Numbered from the stretch's first letter, positions 8,648 through 16,410 are shown. The stretch is DNA of 28,041 bases from an uncultured Collinsella sp. (GCA_958446785.1 CAUCXP010000002.1:1-28041), one strand, 5' to 3'. The notes: generated by a model not told the origin, from the sequence alone. Numbers and translations are program-made.

Positions 8648-9475
8648 GTGAACTTGCGAGAGAACTTCAATGTCTTTCTGGAATCGGGCGATCGGGCGAA
8701 GGGATGCCGGAGTGGCTGCACGATGGCGTTATATATCCCCTTGTTTGTTATGAGCGCGCTTCAAATTGGTGTATCAAACGTTGCAACTGAGCTCGCCTAT
8801 ATCAATCCGTCCATTACGCTTATTTGCACTGTGGTCGCGGCCTTTTTAAACCTGCTTCTATCGAATGTGGCTTTTTCATTATTTGCCGTCGACCGGTCCA
8901 AAGAGACGGTGCAACCTGCTCGAACCCCTCCGGTTTATCTCTTGGCCTCGACGGTTCCCCTCCAGATTTCTGGGGCGCTGCTAATTTATTTGGTTCACTT
9001 GATTTTATCGGCAATTGTAGTCTTTGCCTCGCTTGCGAGCAGCCAGCTCGGGGTGTTGTGCTCGCTTGTGGTGGCAGTAATCGTGACGCTTCTTTCCGCG
9101 TCGTTCGTATTCGTGTTAATTGAAGATGCGGACGTGGAGCAGAGGGGACTACGAGGCATTCGGTTTGCACCACGCTACATCATGCGTTCGGTCACGGTGC
9201 TTCGTTCCTCCTGCAGGGAAATCGCGCGTCCCGCAACGCTGCTGGTGGCATGGAACCTGGTTGCAAGTTGCGCTATCCAGGTTCTTGTTGGATGGGTAGT
9301 TTCGAGTGCGGCGCTGCCGTCGGCACTTTCAGTGACGGCGCTTGTACATGAGGGACTTTATTATGGGGCGTTTGCTTATATGCTGCTTTTGCTAGTTCAT
9401 TGTGCGGTTGCGAGTTGGCTCGAAATTGACGTGCTCATGGGGGTGTCCTTGTGCGTATCCGAGCAGGCGCGATAG
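8648..9475 (+). CDS. Integral membrane protein of unknown function
   Basis: A 275-residue protein with about five or six predicted hydrophobic segments (for example residues 26-45, 52-78, 100-150 as two spans, 205-230 and 238-262). It has a short polar N-terminus and a charged cytoplasmic-looking loop near residues 155-200. I recognise no family motif. The GTG start at 8648 has only a weak ribosome binding site. It lies 90 bases after the GH4 gene on the same strand with no clear terminator between, so it may be the last gene of that transcript. The protein has no domain pointing to transport of a sugar. Confidence 0.7.
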   Translation: MNLRENFNVFLESGDRAKGCRSGCTMALYIPLFVMSALQIGVSNVATELAYINPSITLICTVVAAFLNLLLSNVAFSLFAVDRSKETVQPARTPPVYLLASTVPLQISGALLIYLVHLILSAIVVFASLASSQLGVLCSLVVAVIVTLLSASFVFVLIEDADVEQRGLRGIRFAPRYIMRSVTVLRSSCREIARPATLLVAWNLVASCAIQVLVGWVVSSAALPSALSVTALVHEGLYYGAFAYMLLLLVHCAVASWLEIDVLMGVSLCVSEQAR

Positions 9476-9580
9476 CCCGAAGATGAAGCCGCGTTTTCGA
9501 CATTGAGTTTCTGCGTACCTTGCTTTCTAAGCAGAATTGGCGCGCCATCTGTTAACGATCGTTTTCCAAGAATTCTTTTG

Positions 9581-9613
9581 TTGCTCATTTTATAGACTTC
9601 TCATTGCTATAAT
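9581..9613 (+). promoter_or_regulatory. Candidate promoter of the MFS gene
   Basis: A perfect TATAAT -10 box (9608-9613) lies 37 bases before the start codon. TTGCTC (9581-9586) upstream is the best -35 candidate but is 21 bases away, so the -35 is uncertain. Confidence 0.5.
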
Positions 9614-9650
9614 CGCCCACCGCTCTAGATGATCGGAGAGGTTTTCCTAT

Positions 9651-10847
9651 ATGGCTCAAACAAAGCAAGGTGGTATCGCACTCAGTCAGTGGCTCCCGCT
9701 TATCGGGCTCGCCTGTTGCGCGTTCGTATTCAACACGTCGGAGTTCATGCCCATTGGCCTTCTGACTGATATTGCCGCGTCGTTCTCGCTCACCGAGGCC
9801 CAGGCCGGCATCATGATCTCGGTCTACGCCTGGGGCGTCATGCTGCTGTCGCTGCCGCTTATGGTGTTTGCTTCGCGCTTTGAGTTCAAGCGGATGCTGC
9901 TGGGCGTGCTTGCCGTGTTCTCGCTGGGCCAGTTCCTGTCCGCCGTGGCGCCGACCTATCCCATTCTGGTCTGCGCACGCCTGGTGGTCGCCTGTGCGCA
10001 TGCCGTGTTCTGGTCGGTCGCCTCGATCATGGCGTCGCGTCTGGTTGATACGCGCCACGGGGCGCTCGCCATCAGCATGATCGCCACGGGCTCGTCCATC
10101 GCGCAGATCTTTGGCTTGCCGATCGGCCGCGCCATCGGGCTGGCCGTGGGCTGGCGCATGACGTTTGCCGCGGTCGGGGCCTTCTCTGCCGCCGCGGTGG
10201 TGTACCAAGCCGCGGTGTTCCCGGCTATGCCGGCGGGCGAGCGCTTTACCGTCAAACAGCTGCCCGAGCTGCTCAAGAACCCGTTCCTGATCGCGCTCTA
10301 CGCGGTCACGGTCTTTATGGCGACCGGCTACTACGCGGGTTACAGCTATATCGAGCCCTTCCTGGCGCAGGTCGCGCACGTCGACGCGGGCGCTATTACC
10401 ATGACGCTGACGGCGTTTGGCTGCTCCGGTCTGCTCGGAAGCTGGCTGTTCGGCCGACTGTTCGATGGCCATCGCTTTCCGTTCTTGGCTATCACACTCT
10501 CCGGCGTGCCTGTGGCTCTGCTGCTCATGGGTCCGGTTGCACCGTCGCTCGTCGCCGTTCTCGCTGTTTGCGCGCTATGGGGCTGCTGCTCCACGGCCTT
10601 TAACGTGGCGTTTCAGGCCGAGCTCATCAAGTACACGCCGGCGGATTCGTCGGCCGTCGCCATGTCGATCTTCTCGGGCCTGTTTAACCTCGGCATCGGC
10701 ACGGGCACCGCGATCGGCGGCGCCGTGGTTTCGGGTCCCGGTATCTCCTGGATTGGCTTCGCGGGCGGGGCGATTACCGTCGTGGGCGTCATCCTCGCCA
10801 TCACCGTGCTGTTCCCGGCCATACGCCGCGCAAAGCCCGTCGCCTAA
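9651..10847 (+). CDS. MFS efflux transporter, SotB/AraJ-like (DHA1 family)
   Basis: A 398-residue major facilitator with about 12 membrane spans. The N-terminal FVFNTSEFMPIGLLTDIA and the segment GLPIGRAIGLAVGWRMTF match the SotB/YdeA sugar-efflux branch of drug:H+ antiporter family DHA1. Members export arabinose, IPTG-like sugars or drugs by proton exchange; the substrate here cannot be assigned. ATG at 9651 follows GGAGAGG at 9635-9641. The gene seems to be a single transcription unit with its own -10 box, and is followed by the second copy of the palindromic repeat rather than by an obvious U-tract terminator. Composition returns to high GC compared with the membrane-protein gene before it. 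Confidence 0.88.
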   Translation: MAQTKQGGIALSQWLPLIGLACCAFVFNTSEFMPIGLLTDIAASFSLTEAQAGIMISVYAWGVMLLSLPLMVFASRFEFKRMLLGVLAVFSLGQFLSAVAPTYPILVCARLVVACAHAVFWSVASIMASRLVDTRHGALAISMIATGSSIAQIFGLPIGRAIGLAVGWRMTFAAVGAFSAAAVVYQAAVFPAMPAGERFTVKQLPELLKNPFLIALYAVTVFMATGYYAGYSYIEPFLAQVAHVDAGAITMTLTAFGCSGLLGSWLFGRLFDGHRFPFLAITLSGVPVALLLMGPVAPSLVAVLAVCALWGCCSTAFNVAFQAELIKYTPADSSAVAMSIFSGLFNLGIGTGTAIGGAVVSGPGISWIGFAGGAITVVGVILAITVLFPAIRRAKPVA

Positions 10848-10863
10848 TCACGTCCCCTCATCA

Positions 10864-10928
10864 GTTGCGGTGGCATAGAGACTGTTTGCCCGGTTTATTG
10901 GTCTCAACAGTCCCTATTTCACCGCAAC
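10864..10928. repeat. Dispersed palindromic repeat, copy 2
   Basis: Arms 10864-10886 and 10906-10928 pair over 23 bases with three mismatches around a 19-base loop. The outer arm matches copy 1 (1106-1170); the inner arm differs but both sides changed together, so the hairpin is kept. It sits between the MFS and GH13 genes, both on the plus strand. Confidence 0.8.
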
Positions 10929-11000
10929 TTATTTTGGGGGAGGGGATGCACGGCAGGCATACAATGGATGGCGTTGTGTTGAGCTTACCGGGAGGCTGCT

Positions 11001-12377
11001 ATGTGGGCATACGAGACGACGTTCTATCAGGTCTATCCGCTGGGCTTTTGCGGAGCTCCGCGCGAAAACGCCGCGCCCGTTGCCGAGGATGAACTCGCCC
11101 AGGCTGCCAACGCCGCGCCTAACCCCGATGCTCCCATTATGAAAATCGCCCAATGGGCAGACTACCTGCAGAAACTCGGCGTTGGCGCCGTGCTCATCAA
11201 CCCGCCGCTCGAGTCCGATAGCCACGGCTACGATACACGCAGCCTGCGCCATATCGACCGTCGCCTGGGTGGGGACGCCGATTTTGCCGCCGTGTGCGAG
11301 ACGCTGCATGCCCATGGCATCCGCGTGGTGCTCGATGCCGTCTTTAACCACGTTGGCCGCGGTTTTTGGGCCTTCCGCGACGTGCAGGAGCGCAAGTGGG
11401 ACTCGCCCTACAAGGACTGGTTCCACATCAGCTTTGACGGCGACTCGTGCTACGGCGACGGCTTTTGGTACGAGGGCTGGGAAGGCCATTTTGAGCTTGT
11501 GAAGCTCAACCTGCAAAACCCCGCCGTGGTCGATTACCTGCTTGAGTCCGTGCGTTGCTGGGCAGAGGTCTTTGGCATCGACGGCCTGCGCCTGGATGTT
11601 GCCTATATGCTCGATCGCGACTTCATGCGCCGCCTGCACGCCTTTACCCGTGAGCTCAAGCCCGACTTTGTGCTGATTGGCGAGACGCTCCACGGCGACT
11701 ATAACCAGATCGCCAACGACGAGATGCTCGACTCCTGCACCAACTACGAGTGCTACAAGGGCCTGTACTCCAGCTTTAACTCGGTCAACATGTTCGAGAT
11801 TGCCCACTCGCTGCATCGCCAGTTTGGCGGTGACCCGTGGTGCATTTATCGCGGCAAGCATCTGCTGTCGTTTGTCGACAACCACGACGTGCCGCGCCTG
11901 GCGAGCATCCTCACCGACAAGTCGTGCCTGCGTCCCGCCTATGGCATGCTCTTTGGCGTGCCGGGCATTCCGTGTGTCTACTATGGCAGCGAGTGGGGGA
12001 TTGCTGGCGAAAAGGGCGGCCCCGATGGCGACTGGGCGCTGCGCCCTGCGCTCGATGAGCCTGCGCCCAACGAGCTGACGGCGTTCATCACGCAGCTTGC
12101 GCACCTTCGCTCGGCCGACGATGCGGCGGCCCGTGCCCTCAACTATGGTGCCTATCGCAACGTGGTGATCCAGAACAAGCAGCTGCTGTTCGAGCGCGCC
12201 TGCGACGACGCGACGGTGCTCGTGGCGGTCAATGCCGCGAACAAGCCCTATACCTTTGGAGCCGGTGAGCTCAACGGCTCTTTTGCCGACCTACTTGCCG
12301 ACGGCGCGCCTACAGTCGAGCTAGCGGGTGCCCTTGAGCTTGCACCCTACGAGGTGCGCTATCTGTTGAGGGCCTAG
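11001..12377 (+). CDS. Alpha-amylase family (GH13) glycosidase, cytoplasmic
   Basis: A 458-residue retaining alpha-glucan enzyme. The (beta/alpha)8 catalytic motifs are intact: DAVFNH (112-117), GLRLDV with nucleophile Asp199, the acid/base Glu228 in IGETL, and FVDNHD with Asp296 as transition-state stabiliser. HGYDTRSLRHIDRRLG (75-90) is the usual region near the active site. There is no signal peptide, so it acts in the cytoplasm, probably on imported maltodextrins or related oligosaccharides. A short C-terminal beta domain follows the barrel. ATG at 11001 has GGGAGG five bases upstream. The next gene starts four bases after the stop, indicating co-transcription. Exact specificity (cyclomaltodextrinase, neopullulanase or alpha-glucosidase type) is not resolved. 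Confidence 0.93.
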   Translation: MWAYETTFYQVYPLGFCGAPRENAAPVAEDELAQAANAAPNPDAPIMKIAQWADYLQKLGVGAVLINPPLESDSHGYDTRSLRHIDRRLGGDADFAAVCETLHAHGIRVVLDAVFNHVGRGFWAFRDVQERKWDSPYKDWFHISFDGDSCYGDGFWYEGWEGHFELVKLNLQNPAVVDYLLESVRCWAEVFGIDGLRLDVAYMLDRDFMRRLHAFTRELKPDFVLIGETLHGDYNQIANDEMLDSCTNYECYKGLYSSFNSVNMFEIAHSLHRQFGGDPWCIYRGKHLLSFVDNHDVPRLASILTDKSCLRPAYGMLFGVPGIPCVYYGSEWGIAGEKGGPDGDWALRPALDEPAPNELTAFITQLAHLRSADDAAARALNYGAYRNVVIQNKQLLFERACDDATVLVAVNAANKPYTFGAGELNGSFADLLADGAPTVELAGALELAPYEVRYLLRA

Positions 12378-12380
12378 GCC

Positions 12381-12944
12381 ATGGCTGCGTCCGACGAGGG
12401 CTATCAACATATTGAGCATGGGTTTGAACCCGTGTTTGACGAGCGCTCGCGCGTTTTGGTGCTCGGATCGTTTCCCTCGGTGCTTTCGCGCGCCAACGCC
12501 TTTTATTACGGCAACCCTCAGAATCGCTTTTGGCGTGTGATGGCCGCGTGCCTCGGTGTGCCCGTGCCGCCCAACGAGGGAGACTCTTTGGCGAGCGGCG
12601 AGCCCGCGACGCTCGACGCCTCGGTTGCTGCCAAGCGGGTTATGCTGCTCAACGGCGGTGTGGCCCTGTGGGACGTGATCGAGAGCTGTGACATCAAGGG
12701 CTCAAGCGACGCGAGCATCAAAAACGTCGTTCCGGCGCATGTCGAGCGCATTGCCGGCGCAGCTCCCATTGAGCAGGTGATATGCAACGGTGGTACAGCT
12801 GGCCGGCTCTACAAGCGCTATCTACAAGAACGCACCGGGCTGCCCGCCATCGTCCTGCCCTCGACAAGTCCCGCCAATGCCGCCTGGCGTCTGGGGCGTC
12901 TTGTTGAGCGTTGGCACGAAGCCGTTGACTGGGGCGCCCTGTAA
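12381..12944 (+). CDS. Hypoxanthine/deoxyinosine DNA glycosylase (uracil-DNA glycosylase superfamily)
   Basis: A 187-residue member of the uracil-DNA glycosylase fold. Residues 29-51 carry GSFPS and FYYGNPQNRFW, the signature of the family that excises hypoxanthine (deaminated adenine) from DNA. Near the C-terminus PSTSPANAAW matches the second active-site loop. It would act in base excision repair of the chromosome. The start ATG at 12381 overlaps nothing but follows the GH13 stop by three bases, with GAGGG inside the end of that gene, so translation is probably coupled. The pairing of a repair enzyme with a glycosidase has no obvious logic. Its stop is one base away from the end of the convergent gene at 12946. 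Confidence 0.88.
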   Translation: MAASDEGYQHIEHGFEPVFDERSRVLVLGSFPSVLSRANAFYYGNPQNRFWRVMAACLGVPVPPNEGDSLASGEPATLDASVAAKRVMLLNGGVALWDVIESCDIKGSSDASIKNVVPAHVERIAGAAPIEQVICNGGTAGRLYKRYLQERTGLPAIVLPSTSPANAAWRLGRLVERWHEAVDWGAL

Positions 12945-12945
12945 T

Positions 12946-13608
12946 TTAGATATCTGATTGAGCATGGGCGCCGAGGCGTTTGATGATGGCGCGCCAGATT
13001 AGCGCGGGCACAGCAGGCCTAGCGCGCACCATGCCGTCGGCGTCGACGCTACCGGCATTGCCACCGCCAAGCAGCTGCGCATGCTCAATGGAGCAGCCTA
13101 TGCGCACGGCGCCCACAAGCTTATCCATCGCTTCCGAAAATGGTCGGCGCAAGAGGCCCATGCGTGGGGAATGGCGAAGCGCTGCGATGCCGCTGCCGGC
13201 GCAGATGGCAACGCCGCCACACCACAATTGGTCATGGCGCTCACATGCCTTGTGCAGGCGAACGGCGGTCCCACGCGCCTGCTCAGCGCCCTCTTGTGCG
13301 GCTCGAATCGCGGCATAGACGCGCGTTCCCGTACCGCCAAAGCGCTCAAGCGCCTGCTCGATAGCTGTCAACGTCTCATCGTCAGCCACATCTTCAATGG
13401 CCAGCACGATGCCGTCGGCAACGCTGCCGGCGTCATTTGCCTTCAAGTCGACTGGGCGGGGGAGTACAGTGCCGGAAAGCTGTGCATAGGCGGCGATGGC
13501 ATCCTGCAGGTCCCAGAGCAAAAACTCAAGATCGGCGCTCTCGGGAATACGGACAAACGCGATGTTATGCAGTGTTTTTGGTACATCGCCGCGTGCGGTC
13601 GTCTCCAT
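12946..13608 (-). CDS. Unknown protein, possibly flavodoxin-like
   Basis: A 220-residue protein read leftward. A strong AAAGGAGG site precedes the ATG at 13608 on the minus strand. The central part has a predicted beta-alpha layout (GIVLAIEDVADDETL, a conserved-looking FGGTGTRVYAA). The C-terminal half (WCGGVAICAGSGIAA, then a PRMGLLRRPFSEAMDKL segment) resembles the C-terminal region of flavodoxin-fold NAD(P)H oxidoreductase-like proteins of anaerobes. The N-terminal FMN-binding loop typical of flavodoxins is not evident, so function is doubtful. It faces away from the aminotransferase gene and ends one base from the glycosylase gene. Gene call is firm, functional call weak. Confidence 0.75.
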   Translation of the reverse strand: METTARGDVPKTLHNIAFVRIPESADLEFLLWDLQDAIAAYAQLSGTVLPRPVDLKANDAGSVADGIVLAIEDVADDETLTAIEQALERFGGTGTRVYAAIRAAQEGAEQARGTAVRLHKACERHDQLWCGGVAICAGSGIAALRHSPRMGLLRRPFSEAMDKLVGAVRIGCSIEHAQLLGGGNAGSVDADGMVRARPAVPALIWRAIIKRLGAHAQSDI

Positions 13609-13701
13609 GCCGCCTCCTTTCCGGTCGGTTTCCGTTTAGGTTACACCGTATGACGGCGCTCCGCCGCGCTATCCTAGTGCAACCCTTATGAAAGGAACGC
13701 C

Positions 13702-14838
13702 ATGCGTCTGCCCATGAATACCTCGCTTGCCATGCTCAAGCCCTCCGGTATCCGCCGGATTAACGCGCTCGCCGCCCGGCATCCGGGGTGTATCGCGCTC
13801 GCGCTCGGCGAGCCCGATTTTCCCACGCCCGATGTGATTAGCGCCGAGGTGACCGCCGCACTGGGCCGCGGCGACACACACTATCCGCCCAACAACGGTC
13901 GCCCCGCCCTGCGCGAGGCACTGTCCGAATATATGGGTGACGCGGGTCTGGCGTTTTCCGCCGACGAGGTCATCCTGACCGACGGCGCGACCGAGGCCCT
14001 GTCGGCAACATTCATGGCTATGCTCAACCCCGGCGACGAGGTCATTATTCCCACGCCGGCCTTTGGCCTGTACGAGAGCATCGTTGTGGCCAATCACGCC
14101 AAAGCGGTCTTTTTGGATACGGAGCCTGCGCAATTTCAGATTGACGAGGATGCGCTTCGCGCCTGTGTGACCCCGGCGACCAAGGCCATCGTTATCTGCT
14201 CGCCCAACAATCCCACGGGCTGCATTCTCAACGCGGCATCGCTCGACGCCGTGGCGCGCGTAGCGGAGCAGTCGGGCATCTACGTGGTCTGCGACGACGT
14301 GTACAACCGTTTGGTCTATGTGGATGGTTACGAGCGTTTTGCCCAGCGACACCCGGAGCTGCGCGAGCAGACGGTGATCATCGAGAGCTTCTCCAAGCCC
14401 TGGGCCATGACCGGCTGGCGCCTGGGCTGGCTCGCAGCAGCGGCACCCGTCATCGCCGAGATCGCAAAAGCTCACCAATACCTAGTATCGAGCGCCGTCT
14501 CCTTCGAGATGGACGCCGCAGCTCGAGCCCTGACCGTCGACCCAACCCCCATGCTCAAAGTCTACCGAGCCCGCCGCGAACGCGTACTCGCAGCCTTAGA
14601 CGCCATGGATCTCGACGTAGTGGAACCAGCCGGCGCCTTCTACGCCTTCCCCAGCATTAAACAGTACGGCCTAACCAGCGAAGACTTCTGCATTAAAGCC
14701 ATCAAAGAGGCCAACGTTGCCCTAGTTCCCGGAAACTGCTTCGGAACCGAAGGCCACGTCCGCCTCAGCTACTGCGTAAGCGACGAAAACCTAGACAAAG
14801 GCCTAAAACGCCTGTCCACCTTCCTTTCAACTTTGTAG
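13702..14838 (+). CDS. PLP-dependent class I/II aminotransferase (AspC/PatA-like)
   Basis: A 378-residue fold-type I aminotransferase. Landmarks are the N-terminal LGEPDFPTP, YPPNNGRPALREA, NNPTG at 169-173, CDDVY with Asp198 near the pyridine nitrogen, the PLP-binding Lys232 in SFSKPWAMTGWRLG, and an arginine in the C-terminal HVRLSYC that should bind substrate carboxylate. It transfers amino groups between an amino acid and a 2-oxo acid; the specific substrate is not evident. ATG at 13702 follows AAAGGA; a second ATG at 13714 is possible. From about residue 245 to the end, synonymous codons switch from G-ending to A-ending (many CTA, GTA, GAA, AAA), unlike the first two thirds. No motif is missing. 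Confidence 0.93.
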   Translation: MRLPMNTSLAMLKPSGIRRINALAARHPGCIALALGEPDFPTPDVISAEVTAALGRGDTHYPPNNGRPALREALSEYMGDAGLAFSADEVILTDGATEALSATFMAMLNPGDEVIIPTPAFGLYESIVVANHAKAVFLDTEPAQFQIDEDALRACVTPATKAIVICSPNNPTGCILNAASLDAVARVAEQSGIYVVCDDVYNRLVYVDGYERFAQRHPELREQTVIIESFSKPWAMTGWRLGWLAAAAPVIAEIAKAHQYLVSSAVSFEMDAAARALTVDPTPMLKVYRARRERVLAALDAMDLDVVEPAGAFYAFPSIKQYGLTSEDFCIKAIKEANVALVPGNCFGTEGHVRLSYCVSDENLDKGLKRLSTFLSTL

Positions 14839-14870
14839 CCCAACGGGACCCAACCCATCAGCCCACCGAC

Positions 14871-15130
14871 ATAAGGGTTATGCGTGGGGCGCGCCGGCCA
14901 ACGGACACGAGGATTCGCAGCAAAGGTAACGTAGCTCCGGTCGGGAGGGGCAGGGCGAGTTTTCCGTAGATTCCGCACGAGCCGAAGGCCACTTAATGTG
15001 GCCTTCGTGCGAGCTCAGGACTTGACCGAGCGGAAAACTCGCCCTGCCCCTCCCGACCGGAGCGTATGCAGGGTTTGTGTGCGAATCCTCGCGCCCGTTG
15101 ACCGACGCCGGGGTCCCCGCCATAATACTT
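14871..15130. repeat. Long imperfect palindrome upstream of rplJ
   Basis: A large inverted repeat fills most of the gap before the ribosomal genes. The arms are 14871-14992 and 14998-15130. They include a perfect 32-bp match (14935-14966 with 15031-15062), an 11-bp match (14908-14918 with 15081-15091) plus weaker flanking similarity, and an apical hairpin (14975-14992 with 14998-15010, one arm carrying a 5-base bulge) around the loop TTAAT. The right arm contains the likely rplJ promoter; the left arm carries an eroded mirror copy. The whole can form a very long hairpin or cruciform. Confidence 0.85.
15098..15126 (+). promoter_or_regulatory. Likely promoter of the rplJ-rplL operon
   Basis: TTGACC (15098-15103) and CATAAT (15121-15126) are separated by exactly 17 bases. 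Transcription would begin about 15133, just before the L10 leader and about 210 bases before rplJ. The boxes lie in the right arm of the long palindrome. Confidence 0.7.
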
Positions 15131-15150
15131 TCGGTTCACGCACGAATCCG

Positions 15151-15277
15151 CTGCCAGAGACAGCCGGTGCAAACGGGCATCGCCCGCGAGCTTAATGGGA
15201 TATCCCGCCAGCCGAGGTGGTCGAGTAGATATGTCTTCTCGCCCCCGTCGCTCATGCAGCGCGGGGGCTTTCTTTTT
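15151..15277 (+). ncRNA. Ribosomal protein L10 leader (autoregulatory mRNA element)
   Basis: The segment has hallmarks of the L10 leader: GAGACAGCCGGTGC near the start, a small CGGGC-ATC-GCCCG hairpin, a GGGATATCCC hairpin preceded by TTAAT, and CAGCCGAGGTGG closing the structure. It then runs into a terminator hairpin. In the family, the L10-(L12)4 complex binds this RNA and lowers expression of rplJL. It lies between the promoter and rplJ, as expected. Assigned from remembered consensus, not a covariance search. Confidence 0.8.
15241..15277 (+). terminator. Attenuator hairpin of the L10 leader
   Basis: GCCCCCG (15241-15247) pairs with CGGGGGC (15262-15268), extended by CGCT/AGCG inside with one bulged T, and is followed by TTTCTTTTT. 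It sits 65 bases before the rplJ start and is probably the termination decision point controlled by L10. Confidence 0.8.
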
Positions 15278-15342
15278 GGACATGCCCCCGTCACGTCCTT
15301 GTGGCGGACCGTGCCCGGAAAGAATTCGAGGAGGTGTAATTC

Positions 15343-15864
15343 ATGCCCCAGCAGTACAAAATCGACAAGGTTGCAGAGATCGAGTCCCGTATCGCCGAGA
15401 ACGCCGGTCTGTTCGTCGTCAACTACAACGGTCTGACGGTTAAGCAGGCTCAGGAGCTGCGTCATCAGCTTCGCGAGTGCGGCGCCGAGATGAAGGTCTA
15501 CAAGAACAACCTGGTCAAGATCGCTCTCAAGAACCAGGAGCAGCCCGAGCTCGACGAGATCCTCGCCGGCCCCGTCGCTTATGTGTTCTACGAGTCCGAG
15601 CCGGTCGAGGCCGCTAAGGCCCTTAAGGACTTCTCTGCTAAGTCCAAGGGCGTCCTTGAGATCAAGGGCGGTATCTCCGACGGCAAGGCCGTTTCCGCTG
15701 ATGATGTTAAGGCTATCGCCGAGCTGCCCACCAAGGATCAGCTTCTCGGCCAGATCGCCGGTCTCATCTCCGGTTTCGCTCGCGACATCGCTGTCTGCGT
15801 CAACGGCGTTTCCTCTGGTCTCGCTCGTTCGATCCAGCAGGTCTCCGAGCAGAAGGCAGCCTAG
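15343..15864 (+). CDS. rplJ: 50S ribosomal protein L10
   Basis: A 173-residue L10, the base of the ribosomal stalk that anchors L7/L12 dimers and helps recruit translation factors. The N-terminal rRNA-binding domain has the usual VVNYNGLTVKQAQELR and MKVYKNNLVKIAL segments; the C-terminal helix binds L12. ATG at 15343 follows GGAGGTG. Length is standard. It is preceded by its leader and attenuator and followed after 102 bases by rplL. The usual upstream partners rplK and rplA are absent; an aminotransferase gene lies there instead, so the stalk genes are transcribed on their own here. Confidence 0.98.
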   Translation: MPQQYKIDKVAEIESRIAENAGLFVVNYNGLTVKQAQELRHQLRECGAEMKVYKNNLVKIALKNQEQPELDEILAGPVAYVFYESEPVEAAKALKDFSAKSKGVLEIKGGISDGKAVSADDVKAIAELPTKDQLLGQIAGLISGFARDIAVCVNGVSSGLARSIQQVSEQKAA

Positions 15865-15879
15865 TCGCTGTTTTCACCC

Positions 15880-15922
15880 GCGGCGGCAACGCCGCACCCC
15901 TGGCGCATTCGCGCCGTGTTTT
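15880..15922 (+). other. Two hairpins between rplJ and rplL
   Basis: GCGGCG-GCAA-CGCCGC (15880-15895) is a perfect 6-bp stem closed by a GNRA tetraloop. GGCGC-ATTC-GCGCC (15902-15915) is a 5-bp stem followed by GTGTTTT, resembling a leaky terminator. Such structures could tune the high rplL to rplJ ratio by processing, stability or partial termination. Confidence 0.55.
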
Positions 15923-15966
15923 AACTGATCTCCGTGCACAGACACGGAAACCGAAAGGACTTAGAA

Positions 15967-16344
15967 ATGGCTAAGCTTACCACCGATGAGATCATCGATG
16001 CTCTTAAGGAAATGACCCTTCTCGAGGCTTCCGAGCTCGTTAAGGCTATCGAGGACACCTTCGGCGTTTCCGCCGCTGCTCCTGCCGCTGTTGTCGCCGC
16101 TCCCGCTGCTGGCGCTGCTGAGGCCGAGGAGAAGACCGAGTTTGACGTCGTGCTCGAGGGCTTCGGCGACAACAAGATCCAGGTCATCAAGGCCGTCCGT
16201 GAGCTCACCAACCTTGGCCTGAAGGAGGCCAAGGAGGTCGTCGAGGGCGCTCCCAAGGCTGTTCTCGAGGGTGCCAAGAAGGAGGACGCCGAGGCTGCCA
16301 AGGAGAAGCTCGAGGCTGCTGGCGCTGCTGTCACCCTCAAGTAA
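15967..16344 (+). CDS. rplL: 50S ribosomal protein L7/L12
   Basis: A 125-residue stalk protein, present in several copies per ribosome, that contacts elongation factors. The N-terminal dimerisation domain ([16 protein letters not shown]) is followed by an Ala/Pro-rich flexible hinge around residues 35-55 and the globular C-terminal domain with [20 protein letters not shown] and [15 protein letters not shown] at 15967 follows AAAGGA at seven bases; an in-frame ATG at 15934 would add residues foreign to the family. It is followed by a strong terminator. Confidence 0.98.
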   Translation: MAKLTTDEIIDALKEMTLLEASELVKAIEDTFGVSAAAPAAVVAAPAAGAAEAEEKTEFDVVLEGFGDNKIQVIKAVRELTNLGLKEAKEVVEGAPKAVLEGAKKEDAEAAKEKLEAAGAAVTLK

Positions 16345-16372
16345 TCAGGCTTTCTCGCCAGATTTCTTTGCA

Positions 16373-16410
16373 GACGGGGTTCGCATTGCGAGCCCCGTCT
16401 TTTTTGTTTT
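16373..16410 (+). terminator. Strong terminator after rplL
   Basis: A 12-bp stem (16373-16384 with 16388-16399, containing GACGGGG/CCCCGTC and one G-U pair) with a 3-base loop is followed by six Ts and a further T-rich stretch. It separates rplJL from galU. The rest of the 16345-16658 gap holds only the galU promoter region; no gene is seen. Confidence 0.92.
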
